Shown: positions 1 to 7,786 of the stretch, one piece after another
Layout: each line of letters begins with the position of its first letter
How positions within the stretch are numbered: the stretch's first letter is position 1
Assembly: GCA_002315855.1 (NCBI GenBank)
Contig: DCIG01000049.1
Coordinates: forward strand, 1-27,732
Direction: 5' to 3'
DNA length: 27,732 bases
From: Lentisphaeria bacterium UBA1732
GTDB lineage: Bacteria; Verrucomicrobiota; Lentisphaeria; Victivallales; UBA1829
The notes under the pieces: generated by a model
The model's database searches: none
What the model saw: only the letters and a program-made list of their open reading frames with translations
Told to the model about the DNA's origin: nothing
Made by a program: the position numbers and the translations under genes

Positions 1-55
1 TGGAAAAGTTATGGGATATCTGTGCATTTTTTTTGAAAAATTTTTCATTTTCCAT

Positions 56-84
56 TTGAAATATCTTAAAAAATGATGTAAATA
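56..84 (+). promoter_or_regulatory. Candidate sigma70 promoter for the ferredoxin/hydrogenase pair
   Basis: TTGAAA (56-61) is followed after 17 bp by TAAATA (79-84), which is preceded by TG as in an extended -10 box. The surroundings are strongly AT-rich, in contrast to the coding region that follows. This is a sequence match only. It would give a leader of about 100 nt before the start at 194. Confidence 0.35.
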
Positions 85-193
85 TATATAGAGAATTTCT
101 TTCTTCCCCGTTGCGTTTGCCCTTCTTGCGCAGAAACAACTCATCGTATGCCGCAGTACGACCGAGCGGCAGTCCCCCTCACCGGAGGTGAAA

Positions 194-469
194 ATGCAAA
201 CACAAATCACTGTAGAAATCTTCTGCGGTCTTCCGTGCTATATGCTTGGAAATTCAAGGATTTTGAACATCGGTGCGCATCTTCCGGAGACCTGGCTCCC
301 CCACATCTCCCTGCTCGCCTCCCCCTGCAATCCCGCCTGCAAGTGTGCGGATCTCACGCACGCTCCCTACGCCCGCGTCAACGGGAAAATGATTGCAAAT
401 GCCACAGTTGAAAGCGTTTGCGAAGAAATCAGACGGATTGTAAAAGAAAAGGAGGGTATCCTGATATGA
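194..469 (+). CDS. Thioredoxin-like [2Fe-2S] ferredoxin-type protein
   Basis: A 91-residue protein resembling the thioredoxin-like [2Fe-2S] ferredoxin family (NuoE C-terminal domain-like), which carries electrons to or from hydrogenases and dehydrogenases. Visible features are C11-x3-C15 followed by a GN turn, and C45-x3-C49 (plus C51), followed by the family's APYARVNGK-like strand and a C-terminal helix. The ATG at 194 is chosen over an in-frame GTG at 188 because GGAGG (184-188) lies five bases before it. Its stop overlaps the next start (ATGA, 466-469), so it is translationally coupled to the hydrogenase homologue. The cysteine spacing fits four cluster ligands, but which cysteines bind iron is inferred. 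A direct electron-transfer partnership is likely but unproven. Confidence 0.7.
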   Translation: MQTQITVEIFCGLPCYMLGNSRILNIGAHLPETWLPHISLLASPCNPACKCADLTHAPYARVNGKMIANATVESVCEEIRRIVKEKEGILI

Positions 470-1872
470 AAAATGATTACGTACACTCTCCGGAACGTCT
501 TCGCAGAGAACTACTTATACGCATAGCCAAGGCATTTCAGGACGGGACTCTGAGCGACATCATCGACAAACTGCCCCGTATCGTCAAACCAGTTGATTCT
601 CAAACAGTTGGGTGCTGTATCGATCATGACCGCGAGATTCTCCGCCAGCGCATCATCGCCATCCTGGGACTTGACCCGTCCACGCCCGAAGCCGACCTCA
701 TGATGCTCCGGGAAATGCTGAGCTTGCTTGAGGCGGATTCACCTCGTCCGGAATACCCCCTTGCGGTATCCGTTTCGGCCTGCGGGGGATGCCCGGAAAG
801 CAAGGTCGAAATCATCGAATCCAAGTGCCGGAACTGCTTCTCGCAGGCCTGCATCCACATCTGCCCGAACAGTGCAATCCGCATTCAGCGGGGGAAAGCC
901 CGCATTGATACCGCCCAGTGCACCCAATGCGGCAAGTGCCTGGTGGATATATGCTTATACAATGCCATCCACAAGACGCCAATCCCGTGCGAAGCCGCCT
1001 GCCCCATCGGAGCAATCCGCAAGACCAAGGACGGACATGCGGTCATCGACTTCAAACGGTGCATTTTCTGCGGGAAATGCTTCCAAGCCTGCCCCAACGG
1101 AGCAGTGATGCAGCGTTCCGAGCTGCTGCCGGTGCTGATGGCGTTGAAAGCAGGTCTGCCGATTGCGGCAATTATCGCGCCCTCCGCCAATGAACAGTTT
1201 CCCGGCGGCATATCGAAACTCACCGCCACGCTGAAACAAATCGGATTCAGCCTCTGCGTCGATCTCTCGGAAGCCATCCGCGAGGCGGCTGTTCTGGAAT
1301 CCGAAGAGTTCGTGCCCCGTTTCAATTCGGGACAGCGGCTCATGACCAGTACCGGATGCCCCGCATTTGTGGAGCTGATTCAGAAGAATCTGCCGGCGAT
1401 GCGCCTGACACTGTCCAATGTGCCTGACCCCATGGAAATCGCCGGGAGAAAGATAAAAGAGCAGTCGCCCGACATGCTGACGGTATTCATCGGACCATGC
1501 GTTACGAAACGCTATTCCGCGTTCAAATGTCCCTCCATCGACCGGGTGCTTTCCTATGAAGAACTGGGGGCTGTCCTGACAGCCTTCGGGAACGTGTCCA
1601 TCACGCCTCAGGACCTTGTAACCGATGCAGAACCCTACGACCCCATGATTCGTCAATCCTGCGGGCTTACAGGGCAAATTCTCAAGGAACTGCTGGAAGA
1701 TGACTCGAAGGCCCCCATCATCACGAAATACATCGACGGAATCAACCAGCAGACGACCACGCTGCTGCACCTTTTCATGACAGGGAAGTCCCGCGCCAAT
1801 CTGGTGGAAGTCATCGGCTGCCACGGCGGATGCAGTCATGGGCCGTGTTCCCTCGCCGTCCCCGAAAGATAA
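466..1872 (+). CDS. Divergent [FeFe]-hydrogenase homologue, group B-like
   Basis: A 468-residue iron-sulfur protein with the architecture of group B monomeric [FeFe]-hydrogenases. It has an N-terminal helical region with a GCC motif (C50, C51), a cysteine-rich segment (C106 to C133), ferredoxin-type clusters (C152-C163, C175-C179, C199-C209) and a C-terminal H-cluster domain. The H-cluster ligand cysteines appear intact: C298 in L1 (STGCPAF), C345 in L2 (IGPCVTKR), and C452 and C456 in L3 (GCHGGC). Three normally conserved residues differ: Gly297 replaces the proton-relay Cys, Ser351 the L2 Glu, and Ile450 the L3 Met. The start at 466 has AAAGGAGGG (448-456) nine bases upstream. No hydE, hydF or hydG maturase lies in the window. 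The fold and family are secure; H2 catalysis is uncertain, and a sensory or low-activity role is possible. Confidence 0.8.
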   Translation: MKNDYVHSPERLRRELLIRIAKAFQDGTLSDIIDKLPRIVKPVDSQTVGCCIDHDREILRQRIIAILGLDPSTPEADLMMLREMLSLLEADSPRPEYPLAVSVSACGGCPESKVEIIESKCRNCFSQACIHICPNSAIRIQRGKARIDTAQCTQCGKCLVDICLYNAIHKTPIPCEAACPIGAIRKTKDGHAVIDFKRCIFCGKCFQACPNGAVMQRSELLPVLMALKAGLPIAAIIAPSANEQFPGGISKLTATLKQIGFSLCVDLSEAIREAAVLESEEFVPRFNSGQRLMTSTGCPAFVELIQKNLPAMRLTLSNVPDPMEIAGRKIKEQSPDMLTVFIGPCVTKRYSAFKCPSIDRVLSYEELGAVLTAFGNVSITPQDLVTDAEPYDPMIRQSCGLTGQILKELLEDDSKAPIITKYIDGINQQTTTLLHLFMTGKSRANLVEVIGCHGGCSHGPCSLAVPER

Positions 1873-2232
1873 TGTCATTACACTAAAAAGCATTTTTTTC
1901 TATTAATCCGGCTATTTTTTCGACAATATCTATCTATTTCATTTTTCAAGATTTCGCATTTTCATTCGGTAAGATTTCGCGTTTCCATTCGGTAAGATTT
2001 TCCGAAGAGGGTATCACGAACAAGGCGTTTTGAAAACCTGTGCGCGTTTTCGTCTCGCTCTCTGCCGGGGAACAGGGTCAGGTTTCGGAGCATGGTACAG
2101 CGAAGCCGGCACATCCGGCAATTTGAACAAATCCAACTATCCGCAAAACGTAAATCAAAAAAAAGTTTCTGAAAGAAAGATTGAAGGGCAGTGAAGCGGG
2201 GGGGGGACAAATCAGAAACGGGGGACAAATGA
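1873..2232. other. Intergenic region without a supported gene
   Basis: This 360-bp stretch separates the hydrogenase homologue from the convergent parvulin gene. It starts AT-rich, holds a 23-bp tandem repeat (1949-2000), then a mixed-composition segment (2000-2160) and two copies of a GGGGGACAAAT motif near 2206-2230. A minus-strand open frame runs through it, but it includes the repeats, has no ribosome binding site and resembles nothing I recognise. No Rho-independent terminator is evident after the hydrogenase gene. Confidence 0.5.
1949..2000. repeat. Tandem 23-bp repeat, two copies plus a fragment
   Basis: Copy 1 (1949-1971) and copy 2 (1972-1994) differ at only two positions. Both begin AGATTTCGC and end CATTCGGTA. 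A third partial copy (AGATTT) follows at 1995-2000. It lies in non-coding sequence downstream of the hydrogenase homologue. Confidence 0.85.
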
Positions 2233-2233
2233 G

Positions 2234-2284
2234 GGAAAAAGAACGAGCAGGAAGAATGCCCGGCGGGGGCAGACATCCTGCTCG
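2234..2284 (-). terminator. Rho-independent terminator after the parvulin gene
   Basis: Read on the minus strand, CGAGCAGGA (2284-2276) pairs with TCCTGCTCG (2252-2244), with an inner TGCCC/GGGCA stem. The hairpin is followed by TTCTTTTT. It sits about 30 bp past the stop of the parvulin gene. Confidence 0.75.
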
Positions 2285-2315
2285 ATTTCAGCTCAAAAAG
2301 AGGGGAAAGAAACGA

Positions 2316-3539
2316 TCAGATCAGCTTATCGACTTCGACCTTGACATCGTCGGCTTTCTTTTCTTCCTTCTTGGCAGGAGCAAATTCATTGACCTTGGCA
2401 CCGGCATCTTTCATAGCCTGTTCGATGAGCTTGTCAACGTCTTCGGCATTCTTCTTGTCAACGAGGTAAGCCTTGACATCATCTTTGACCTTGTCGAGTT
2501 CAATCGCACCAGCCTTGTTCATTTTATTGCGGCGGATGATATGGTAGCCGTAAGAGGTCTTGACAGGAGCACTGATTTCGCCGTCTTTGGCGAGCTTGAA
2601 AGAGGCAGAGGCAAATTCAGGAATCATCGCACCGCCCATCGTGGGCATGGTACCGTCTTCGGCAAATTCGGGGAGCTTGCCTTCATCGGCTTTTCCGGAG
2701 GGACAATCGCTTTTTTCCTTGGCAAGAGCTTCAAACTTGGAGGGGTCTTTGGCAAGTTCAGCGGCGATGGCATCAATTTTGGCCTTGGCTTCCTTGTCGG
2801 CAGCGGCTTCGTCCTTGGCCTCTTCGTCAAACGCAACGAGGATATGGCTGACGCTGATGGTGGCGGGGATTTCAAAGTCCTTCTTGTTTTCGTTGTAGAA
2901 TTTTTCAACGTCCTTGTCGGTGATGGCCTTTTCGTTCTTGGAGAGAACTTCCTTGTCGAGATAAGCGGCGATGGCAGCCTTTTCCTGAATGACGGTATCT
3001 TTGGCGAGTTCAGCCTTCAGATCATCCAGAGTTTTGTTTTCACGGGCCTTGAGTTCGTCGATGACTTCCTTGCGCTGTTCTTCGGTGAGCTTGGCAAGGG
3101 ATTCATCAAAGGTTTTGAGGACGGTTTCGTTATTGACAGCGAAGCCGGCCTTTTTCGCCTTTTCGAGGAGGACGTGCTTGGTGAGCATTTCGTTGACGAT
3201 GTCTTCAATCTGACCGCGAAGAGAATCTTCGGGCATCATGGAGAGGATGTATTCGGAAATGCCGCCTTTGATGAGTTCATCGACGATGTCTTTGCGGGTA
3301 ACTTTGTAGTCACCAGCCTGACCTGCGACTTCCGGCACAAAAGCGAGAGCCTTGGCAACATCTTCCGCAGAAGCGGGCTTGTTCAACATTTCCATGATAG
3401 CATTCTGCGGGTCGCCGGAAAGCTCAACGGAAGCGGGCTCTTCCTTTTCAGCAGCATCAGCTTTTGCGGGTTCATCCGCTGCAAATGCAAACAAAGCAGA
3501 GAAGCAGAGGACTGCGGACATCAGTTTAATGGATTTCAT
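2316..3539 (-). CDS. Exported SurA/PrsA-type parvulin peptidyl-prolyl isomerase
   Basis: A 407-residue protein with a classical signal peptide (residues 1-21, cleavage near FAFAA), pointing to the periplasm. A Lys/Glu/Ala-rich linker and a SurA_N-like helical chaperone region (about 75-222) precede one parvulin domain (about 227-340). That domain has the SHIL strand, the CPSGK segment and the terminal GYHII motif with its active-site histidine. The family isomerises prolyl bonds and chaperones exported or outer-membrane proteins. E. coli SurA has two parvulin domains; this has one, closer to PrsA or PpiC. The C-terminal tail is Lys-rich. AAGAAAGG lies upstream of the ATG, and the gene follows a lipoprotein gene by 39 bp, suggesting co-transcription. 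The exact subfamily is open. Confidence 0.88.
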   Translation of the reverse strand: MKSIKLMSAVLCFSALFAFAADEPAKADAAEKEEPASVELSGDPQNAIMEMLNKPASAEDVAKALAFVPEVAGQAGDYKVTRKDIVDELIKGGISEYILSMMPEDSLRGQIEDIVNEMLTKHVLLEKAKKAGFAVNNETVLKTFDESLAKLTEEQRKEVIDELKARENKTLDDLKAELAKDTVIQEKAAIAAYLDKEVLSKNEKAITDKDVEKFYNENKKDFEIPATISVSHILVAFDEEAKDEAAADKEAKAKIDAIAAELAKDPSKFEALAKEKSDCPSGKADEGKLPEFAEDGTMPTMGGAMIPEFASASFKLAKDGEISAPVKTSYGYHIIRRNKMNKAGAIELDKVKDDVKAYLVDKKNAEDVDKLIEQAMKDAGAKVNEFAPAKKEEKKADDVKVEVDKLI

Positions 3540-3578
3540 TTGGAACCTTTCTTATGGTTAAGGGAATTACAGACATTG

Positions 3579-4319
3579 TTATCGGTCAAAAAGACCGGAC
3601 TCGACGAGATAGCGGACACAAGAATCGGCGTACTGTCCGGGTTCATGCTCAAGCAAACAGCACAGAGCCATTGCTTCATCAATGCGCCCGTTTTCCATGG
3701 CAATGACAGCATCCTGAAAGACAGAAGTCAAAGCGCGTTCGTGCTCCTTTTCAGACAGGAGGTCAGCATATTCGATGGACTGTTCGCAATATTCGGACAA
3801 ATGAGGGAAAACAGACTGATTGGCATCTGCGAAGCTCTTCAAATCGAGAGCGGCTTCGCGAATATCGTCCGAAAAGACAGATGATTTCACAGCTTTCACA
3901 AGAGTATTCGCCTGAACGAGCAAAGCAATCTCTTTCAGAGCCTCATTCACGGGGGTACTGGTATCACCAAAGCGAGTTACATAATCATCCAAAATTTTTT
4001 TCGCTTTGAGGAAATCGTCATCGAGCACAGCCTGATACGCATCAGCGATATACATATTGGAGTGCATGATGTACTCGAAATCATTCATAAAAGTGTTGGC
4101 CGGCGCCAAAACCCTGTAACGTTCAATCTTCGGAAGGACGTCCTCATAATCATGGCGATCGAGCAGGGCAAGCATTTCCAGGAGGAGCTCAGCTCTCTCC
4201 TTTGACGGGAAATCCGGCACCTTGTTCCTGCCGCATCCTGAGGCAAACAAGCACAAAACAAACGCCATGATGACACAAGAAAAAGTCGTAACGATCTTCT
4301 TGCGGGAAAAGATGAGCAT
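3579..4319 (-). CDS. Putative lipoprotein with TPR-like helical body
   Basis: A 246-residue protein starting with positively charged residues, a hydrophobic stretch (10-26) and a lipobox-like FASGC with Cys29 as the likely lipidated residue. The rest looks all-helical with tandem helix pairs (for example AYQAVLDDDFLKAKKILDDY), similar to tetratricopeptide-type folds, but I do not recognise a named family. An AGGAGGT site lies seven bases before the ATG. The gene directly precedes the exported parvulin gene on the same strand, so a shared role in envelope protein handling is plausible but inferred. A BamD-like function was considered; nothing specific supports it. Confidence 0.6.
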   Translation of the reverse strand: MLIFSRKKIVTTFSCVIMAFVLCLFASGCGRNKVPDFPSKERAELLLEMLALLDRHDYEDVLPKIERYRVLAPANTFMNDFEYIMHSNMYIADAYQAVLDDDFLKAKKILDDYVTRFGDTSTPVNEALKEIALLVQANTLVKAVKSSVFSDDIREAALDLKSFADANQSVFPHLSEYCEQSIEYADLLSEKEHERALTSVFQDAVIAMENGRIDEAMALCCLLEHEPGQYADSCVRYLVESGLFDR

Positions 4320-4416
4320 TGTTGAGACCTCCTGAATGCAGCAGTTAAGATGGTAGAATAGACCGGGAAAGAATGAAAAAAGTTCCCGGATTACCTAAAA
4401 AAAGGGAAAAAATGAG

Positions 4417-4458
4417 AAAAAAACGGCCGTTACAGGCGAGCCTGTCAAAACGGCCGTT
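4417..4458 (-). terminator. Terminator at the end of the ribosomal-protein/secY cluster
   Basis: On the minus strand AACGGCCGTT (4458-4449) pairs with AACGGCCGTT (4431-4422), with an inner ACAGG/CCTGT stem, followed by a run of Ts. It lies 20 bp past the secY stop and separates the cluster from the lipoprotein gene. Confidence 0.85.
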
Positions 4459-4477
4459 GAATGCTTGAGCAGCGAAG

Positions 4478-5842
4478 TCATCCTCTGCGGGACTGAAGGC
4501 GTCCACGCTGAAGGAAGCCGTCATAGTTCTTCATCACGAGATGAGATTCCATCTGCGAGAGAGTATCAATCACGACACCGACAATAATCAGCAGACTTGT
4601 GCCGCCGAAGAAAGAAGCCACATCATGGGGAATCTTGAGCCACATGGTGAGGAGCATCGGGAAGATGGAAAGACCAAGGAGGAAGAATGCACCGGCGAAG
4701 GTGATGAGAGTCATCACATCGTCGAGATAATCGCAAGTCGGTTTTCCGGGACGAATACCGGGGATATAAGCCCCTTCTTTCTTGAGATTGTCGGAAATCT
4801 GGACCGGGTTGAACATATTCGACACCCAGAAATACGAGAAAGCCACGATGAGCACGCCGTAAATCGCGATGTAAGAATAAGAACCATAGGTGAAGTAAAC
4901 AGACCAGCCGCGAATTGTTTCGTTCGGGATAACGTTGCAAATCATACCGGGGAACATCATGATAGCACCGGCGAAGATGATCGGCATAACACCAGGGAAG
5001 TTCACCTTCAGGGGCATGTACGTTGTACCGCCCATGACGCGATTTCCAATGGTTTTGCGAGCCATCTGAACCGGCACTTTGCGAGTACCCTGCGTCAAGA
5101 CAATCGTGAGAGCCGTAACGATACCGAAAATCAGGAGCAGGAGGAAGAGGTGCGCGAGCCGGAACTGACCGCCGGCACTTGTACCGCCGCTCTGATACAT
5201 TTCGTAAAGCTGCATCAGGGAAGTCGGGAGGCGATCAATGATACCAATGGTGATAATCAGAGAAACGCCGTTTCCGATACCTTTATCGGTAATCTTTTCA
5301 CCGAGCCACATCATAATCATGGTACCGCACGTCAGGATAATGACGGAGTAGATGATAAACATGGAGCCTCCGGAAACCAGAGGTTTGGCAGGTTCAGGGA
5401 GACCGAGACGCGAAGGCTGCATCATAGCGAGCGCGGTCATAGCGCCCTGAATGACACAGATCACGATTGTAAGATAACGCGTATACTGGTTGATTTTGTT
5501 GACACCTGCCTCTCCTTCGCGTTTGAGACGCTCCAGAGAAGGCAGGACAGGGACGAGCAGCTGCATAATAATCGACGCGGAGATATAGGGCATGATACCC
5601 AAAGCACCGATGGCGAATTTCTGCAGTGCGCCGCCGCTGAACAGGTTAATCATTCCAACGAACTGCCCCGAAGCGGGGTTTTCGTTCTGGAATTGGACGA
5701 AATATTCGTTGAGGTTGTTTGCAAGCACCCCCGGGCACGGGATATTAGCAGCAATCCGGCAGATGACGATGACAGCCGCAGTGAAGAAGATCCGGTTACG
5801 AAGCTCCTTGATTTTGAAGATATTAATAAAAGCCTTGAACAT
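4478..5842 (-). CDS. secY: Protein translocase subunit SecY
   Basis: A 454-residue multi-spanning membrane protein forming the channel of the Sec translocon, which exports unfolded proteins and inserts membrane proteins. Family hallmarks include the N-terminal IKELRNRIFFT segment, the plug region with NLFSGGALQ, GIMPYISASIIMQLL, the GIGNGVSLII motif, a cytosolic loop with TQGTRKVPVQ, and the C-terminal PGIRPGKPT loop. About ten hydrophobic segments are visible. AGAGGAA precedes the ATG. It is the last gene of the cluster, 32 bp after rplO, and a strong terminator follows. In many bacteria adk, map, infA or rpmJ would come next; none does here. Confidence 0.97.
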   Translation of the reverse strand: MFKAFINIFKIKELRNRIFFTAAVIVICRIAANIPCPGVLANNLNEYFVQFQNENPASGQFVGMINLFSGGALQKFAIGALGIMPYISASIIMQLLVPVLPSLERLKREGEAGVNKINQYTRYLTIVICVIQGAMTALAMMQPSRLGLPEPAKPLVSGGSMFIIYSVIILTCGTMIMMWLGEKITDKGIGNGVSLIITIGIIDRLPTSLMQLYEMYQSGGTSAGGQFRLAHLFLLLLIFGIVTALTIVLTQGTRKVPVQMARKTIGNRVMGGTTYMPLKVNFPGVMPIIFAGAIMMFPGMICNVIPNETIRGWSVYFTYGSYSYIAIYGVLIVAFSYFWVSNMFNPVQISDNLKKEGAYIPGIRPGKPTCDYLDDVMTLITFAGAFFLLGLSIFPMLLTMWLKIPHDVASFFGGTSLLIIVGVVIDTLSQMESHLVMKNYDGFLQRGRLQSRRG

Positions 5843-5874
5843 GATATTCCTCTATATGGCGGTGTCGCCTTAAA

Positions 5875-6321
5875 TCATTCTGCGACAGTGGCAGTGCCGC
5901 CGGCCGCTTCCAGTTTGGATTTTGCAGATTCGGAGAACTTGTCAGCCGTGACTTTGAGAGCCTTGGTAACTTCGCCGCTGCCGAGGACCTTGAGGGGGCG
6001 ATCAGCTTTGCCAATCAAACCGGCGGTGCGGAGTTCGATTTCAGTGATTTCGACACCAGCCTCGAAGACATCGTTGATGTCGCCGACGTTGACGACGTTG
6101 AAGATTTCCTTGACGCCGCTATTGAAGCCGCGTTTCGGGATACGACGGAAGCTCGGAGTCTGACCGCCTTCAAAATGATGGCGGATGGTGGAACCGGAGC
6201 GAGACTTCTGCCCTTTTTCGCCGCGACCGCAAGTGCCGCCCCAACCGGAGCCGTCACCGCGACCGACTCTGTGGCGGACCTTGCGAGAGCCGGGAGTCGT
6301 CTGAAGGTTATGAAGATTCAT
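5875..6321 (-). CDS. rplO: 50S ribosomal protein L15 (uL15)
   Basis: A 148-residue basic protein with the L15 hallmark N-terminus (NLHNLQTTPGSRK) and the Gly/Arg-rich RVGRGDGSGWGGTCGRG and GEKGQKSRSG segments, followed by GGQTPSFRRIPKRGF. L15 binds 23S rRNA late in 50S assembly. GGAAAGGA precedes the start. Only 15 bp separate it from rpsE, so there is no room for rpmD (L30), which sits here in many other bacteria. The C-terminal half is Ala/Lys-rich, as is usual. Confidence 0.96.
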   Translation of the reverse strand: MNLHNLQTTPGSRKVRHRVGRGDGSGWGGTCGRGEKGQKSRSGSTIRHHFEGGQTPSFRRIPKRGFNSGVKEIFNVVNVGDINDVFEAGVEITEIELRTAGLIGKADRPLKVLGSGEVTKALKVTADKFSESAKSKLEAAGGTATVAE

Positions 6322-6336
6322 ATTAATATCCTTTCC

Positions 6337-6846
6337 TCAGAGTTTGCTGCGCTTTTCAAGGATCTGTTCCTTGGAGTGCATAAGTTCAATCGCCTTGAAA
6401 GTGGCCTTAACCACGTTCGCCGGATTGCTGGAACCGAGGGATTTGCCGAGGACGTCGATGACGCCGCCGAGGTTAAGGACGGCGCGCATGGAGCCGCCGG
6501 CGATGAGTCCGGTACCTTCGGATGCGGGGCGAATCATAACCTGGGAACCGCGATACTTGGCGATCACGGTATGGGGGATGGTGTGCCCGGCGAGGGGGAG
6601 ACGAATCATGTTCTTGCGAGCAGCTTCGCCGCCTTTGCGGATGGCATCGGAAACTTCGTTGGCCTTGCCATAACCATAACCGACTTTGCCCTTGTGGTCG
6701 CCGACCACGACGAGAGCGCCGAAGGAGAAGTTACGGCCGCCTTTGACGACCTTGGAGCAACGGTTGATGCTGAGGACGACTTCCTCGGTATCAGACTGTT
6801 CGTGCTGTTCAGCGGAATCATTTTTTCTGGATTTGTCAAAACTCAT
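6337..6846 (-). CDS. rpsE: 30S ribosomal protein S5 (uS5)
   Basis: A 169-residue protein of the small-subunit decoding region. The double-stranded RNA-binding fold is clear from VVKGGRNFSFGALVVVGD and KVGYGYGKANEVSDAIRK, followed by the C-terminal PASEGTGLIAGGSMRAVL motif. A charged tail of about 22 residues precedes the S5 core. AAGGAGT lies just before the ATG and partly overlaps the stop of rplR, which suggests translational coupling. Confidence 0.97.
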   Translation of the reverse strand: MSFDKSRKNDSAEQHEQSDTEEVVLSINRCSKVVKGGRNFSFGALVVVGDHKGKVGYGYGKANEVSDAIRKGGEAARKNMIRLPLAGHTIPHTVIAKYRGSQVMIRPASEGTGLIAGGSMRAVLNLGGVIDVLGKSLGSSNPANVVKATFKAIELMHSKEQILEKRSKL

Positions 6847-6858
6847 AATGATTACTCC

Positions 6859-7218
6859 TTAGAATTTGATACCGGCAGCGCGGATAGCATCGGCAATGGC
6901 TTTGATGCGGCCATGATATTTGAAACCGCTGCGATCGAACACCACAGCAGAAATGCCGGCAGCCTGAGCCTTTTCAGCGGCGAGTTTGCCGAGAGCGGCA
7001 GCAGCGGCGACGTTGCGTTTGAGATTCAGAGCCTTGAATTCGGGTGCAAGGGTGGAGCTGGAAGCCAGAGTCACACCGTTGTCATCGTCAATGAACTGAA
7101 CATACATATTATTCGCCGTGAGGCTGACGCAGCAACGCGGGCAGGCAGCGACGCCGGCGAGTTTTTTGCGGAGTCTCAGATGACGAACCTGTCTTCTGAA
7201 TTTTGAATTTCTGATCAT
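6859..7218 (-). CDS. rplR: 50S ribosomal protein L18 (uL18)
   Basis: A 119-residue protein that binds 5S rRNA in the central protuberance. The basic N-terminus (RRQVRHLRLRKKLAG), the FIDDDNGVTLASSST strand-turn and the C-terminal AVVFDRSGFKYHGRIKAIADAIRAAG motif identify it. One segment is odd: the usual RPRLSVFRS-like stretch reads ACPRCCVSLTAN (residues 25-36), giving three clustered cysteines. AGAGGA precedes the ATG. The gene lies between rplF and rpsE in the standard order. Confidence 0.96.
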   Translation of the reverse strand: MIRNSKFRRQVRHLRLRKKLAGVAACPRCCVSLTANNMYVQFIDDDNGVTLASSSTLAPEFKALNLKRNVAAAAALGKLAAEKAQAAGISAVVFDRSGFKYHGRIKAIADAIRAAGIKF

Positions 7219-7237
7219 TGTATAGTCCTCTTATCCG

Positions 7238-7774
7238 TTACGCGTTCTTCTTGCCCTGCTTCAACGTCACGACTTCGTTGGCGTAGCGAATGCCCTTGCC
7301 TTTGTAAGGTTCAGGCTTGCGATAGGCACGAATGGTGGCAGCGGCTTCGCCGACAGCCTGTTTATCGTAGCCTTCGATGGCGATTTTGTAACCGTCGGCA
7401 ACAGTGATCTTAAGACCATCAGGGATCTGATAGTTGATCTTGTGGGAGTAACCGACTGCGATGGTGAGCGTTTTGCCAGCGAGGTCGGCACGGAAACCGA
7501 CGCCGACGATTTCGAGGTCTTTACGATAGCCCTTGGAGACGCCGATGACGGCGTTATTGACGAGGGCGCGATTGAGACCATGACGGGCTTTAGCTTCAGC
7601 AGTATCATTGTCGCGGGTCAGGATAATCTGATTGCCTTCGACCTTGGCGGAGATGAACTTCTGGTTCGGGACGACCAAGGTGCCGAGCTTTCCGGCGACG
7701 GTAACGGCGCCATCAGCGACCGTAACTTTGACGTCTGCGGGGATATCAACGGGTTTTTTACCAATACGAGACAT
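7238..7774 (-). CDS. rplF: 50S ribosomal protein L6 (uL6)
   Basis: A 178-residue protein that binds 23S rRNA near the factor-binding site. It has the L6 start MSRIGKKPVDIP, two tandem similar domains, and the C-terminal signature PEPYKGKGIRYANE. I chose the ATG at 7774, not the in-frame TTG at 7786, because MSRIGKK is the family N-terminus and GAGGT lies five bases upstream. It follows rpsH with a 12-bp gap. Confidence 0.96.
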   Translation of the reverse strand: MSRIGKKPVDIPADVKVTVADGAVTVAGKLGTLVVPNQKFISAKVEGNQIILTRDNDTAEAKARHGLNRALVNNAVIGVSKGYRKDLEIVGVGFRADLAGKTLTIAVGYSHKINYQIPDGLKITVADGYKIAIEGYDKQAVGEAAATIRAYRKPEPYKGKGIRYANEVVTLKQGKKNA

Positions 7775-7786
7775 GATGCACCTCAA

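Noticed and set aside
148..411. Plus-strand open frame overlapping the ferredoxin gene
   Set aside because: It is in another frame of a clear ferredoxin-type gene, lacks a ribosome site and has no recognisable features.
2206..2230. Two GGGGGACAAAT motifs near the parvulin terminator
   Set aside because: Only two copies close together; no arrangement or partner sequence suggests a function.
1962..2276. Minus-strand open frame of 104 codons in the spacer
   Set aside because: It includes the tandem repeat and the terminator region, has no ribosome site and resembles no family.
2181..3884. Long plus-strand open frame (567 codons) antisense to the parvulin and lipoprotein genes
   Set aside because: The minus-strand genes have a signal peptide, parvulin motifs and ribosome sites; the plus frame is a codon-bias shadow.
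4541..6163. Long plus-strand open frame (540 codons) antisense to secY and rplO
   Set aside because: secY and rplO are unmistakable on the minus strand; the antisense frame is His/Asp/Glu-rich shadow sequence.
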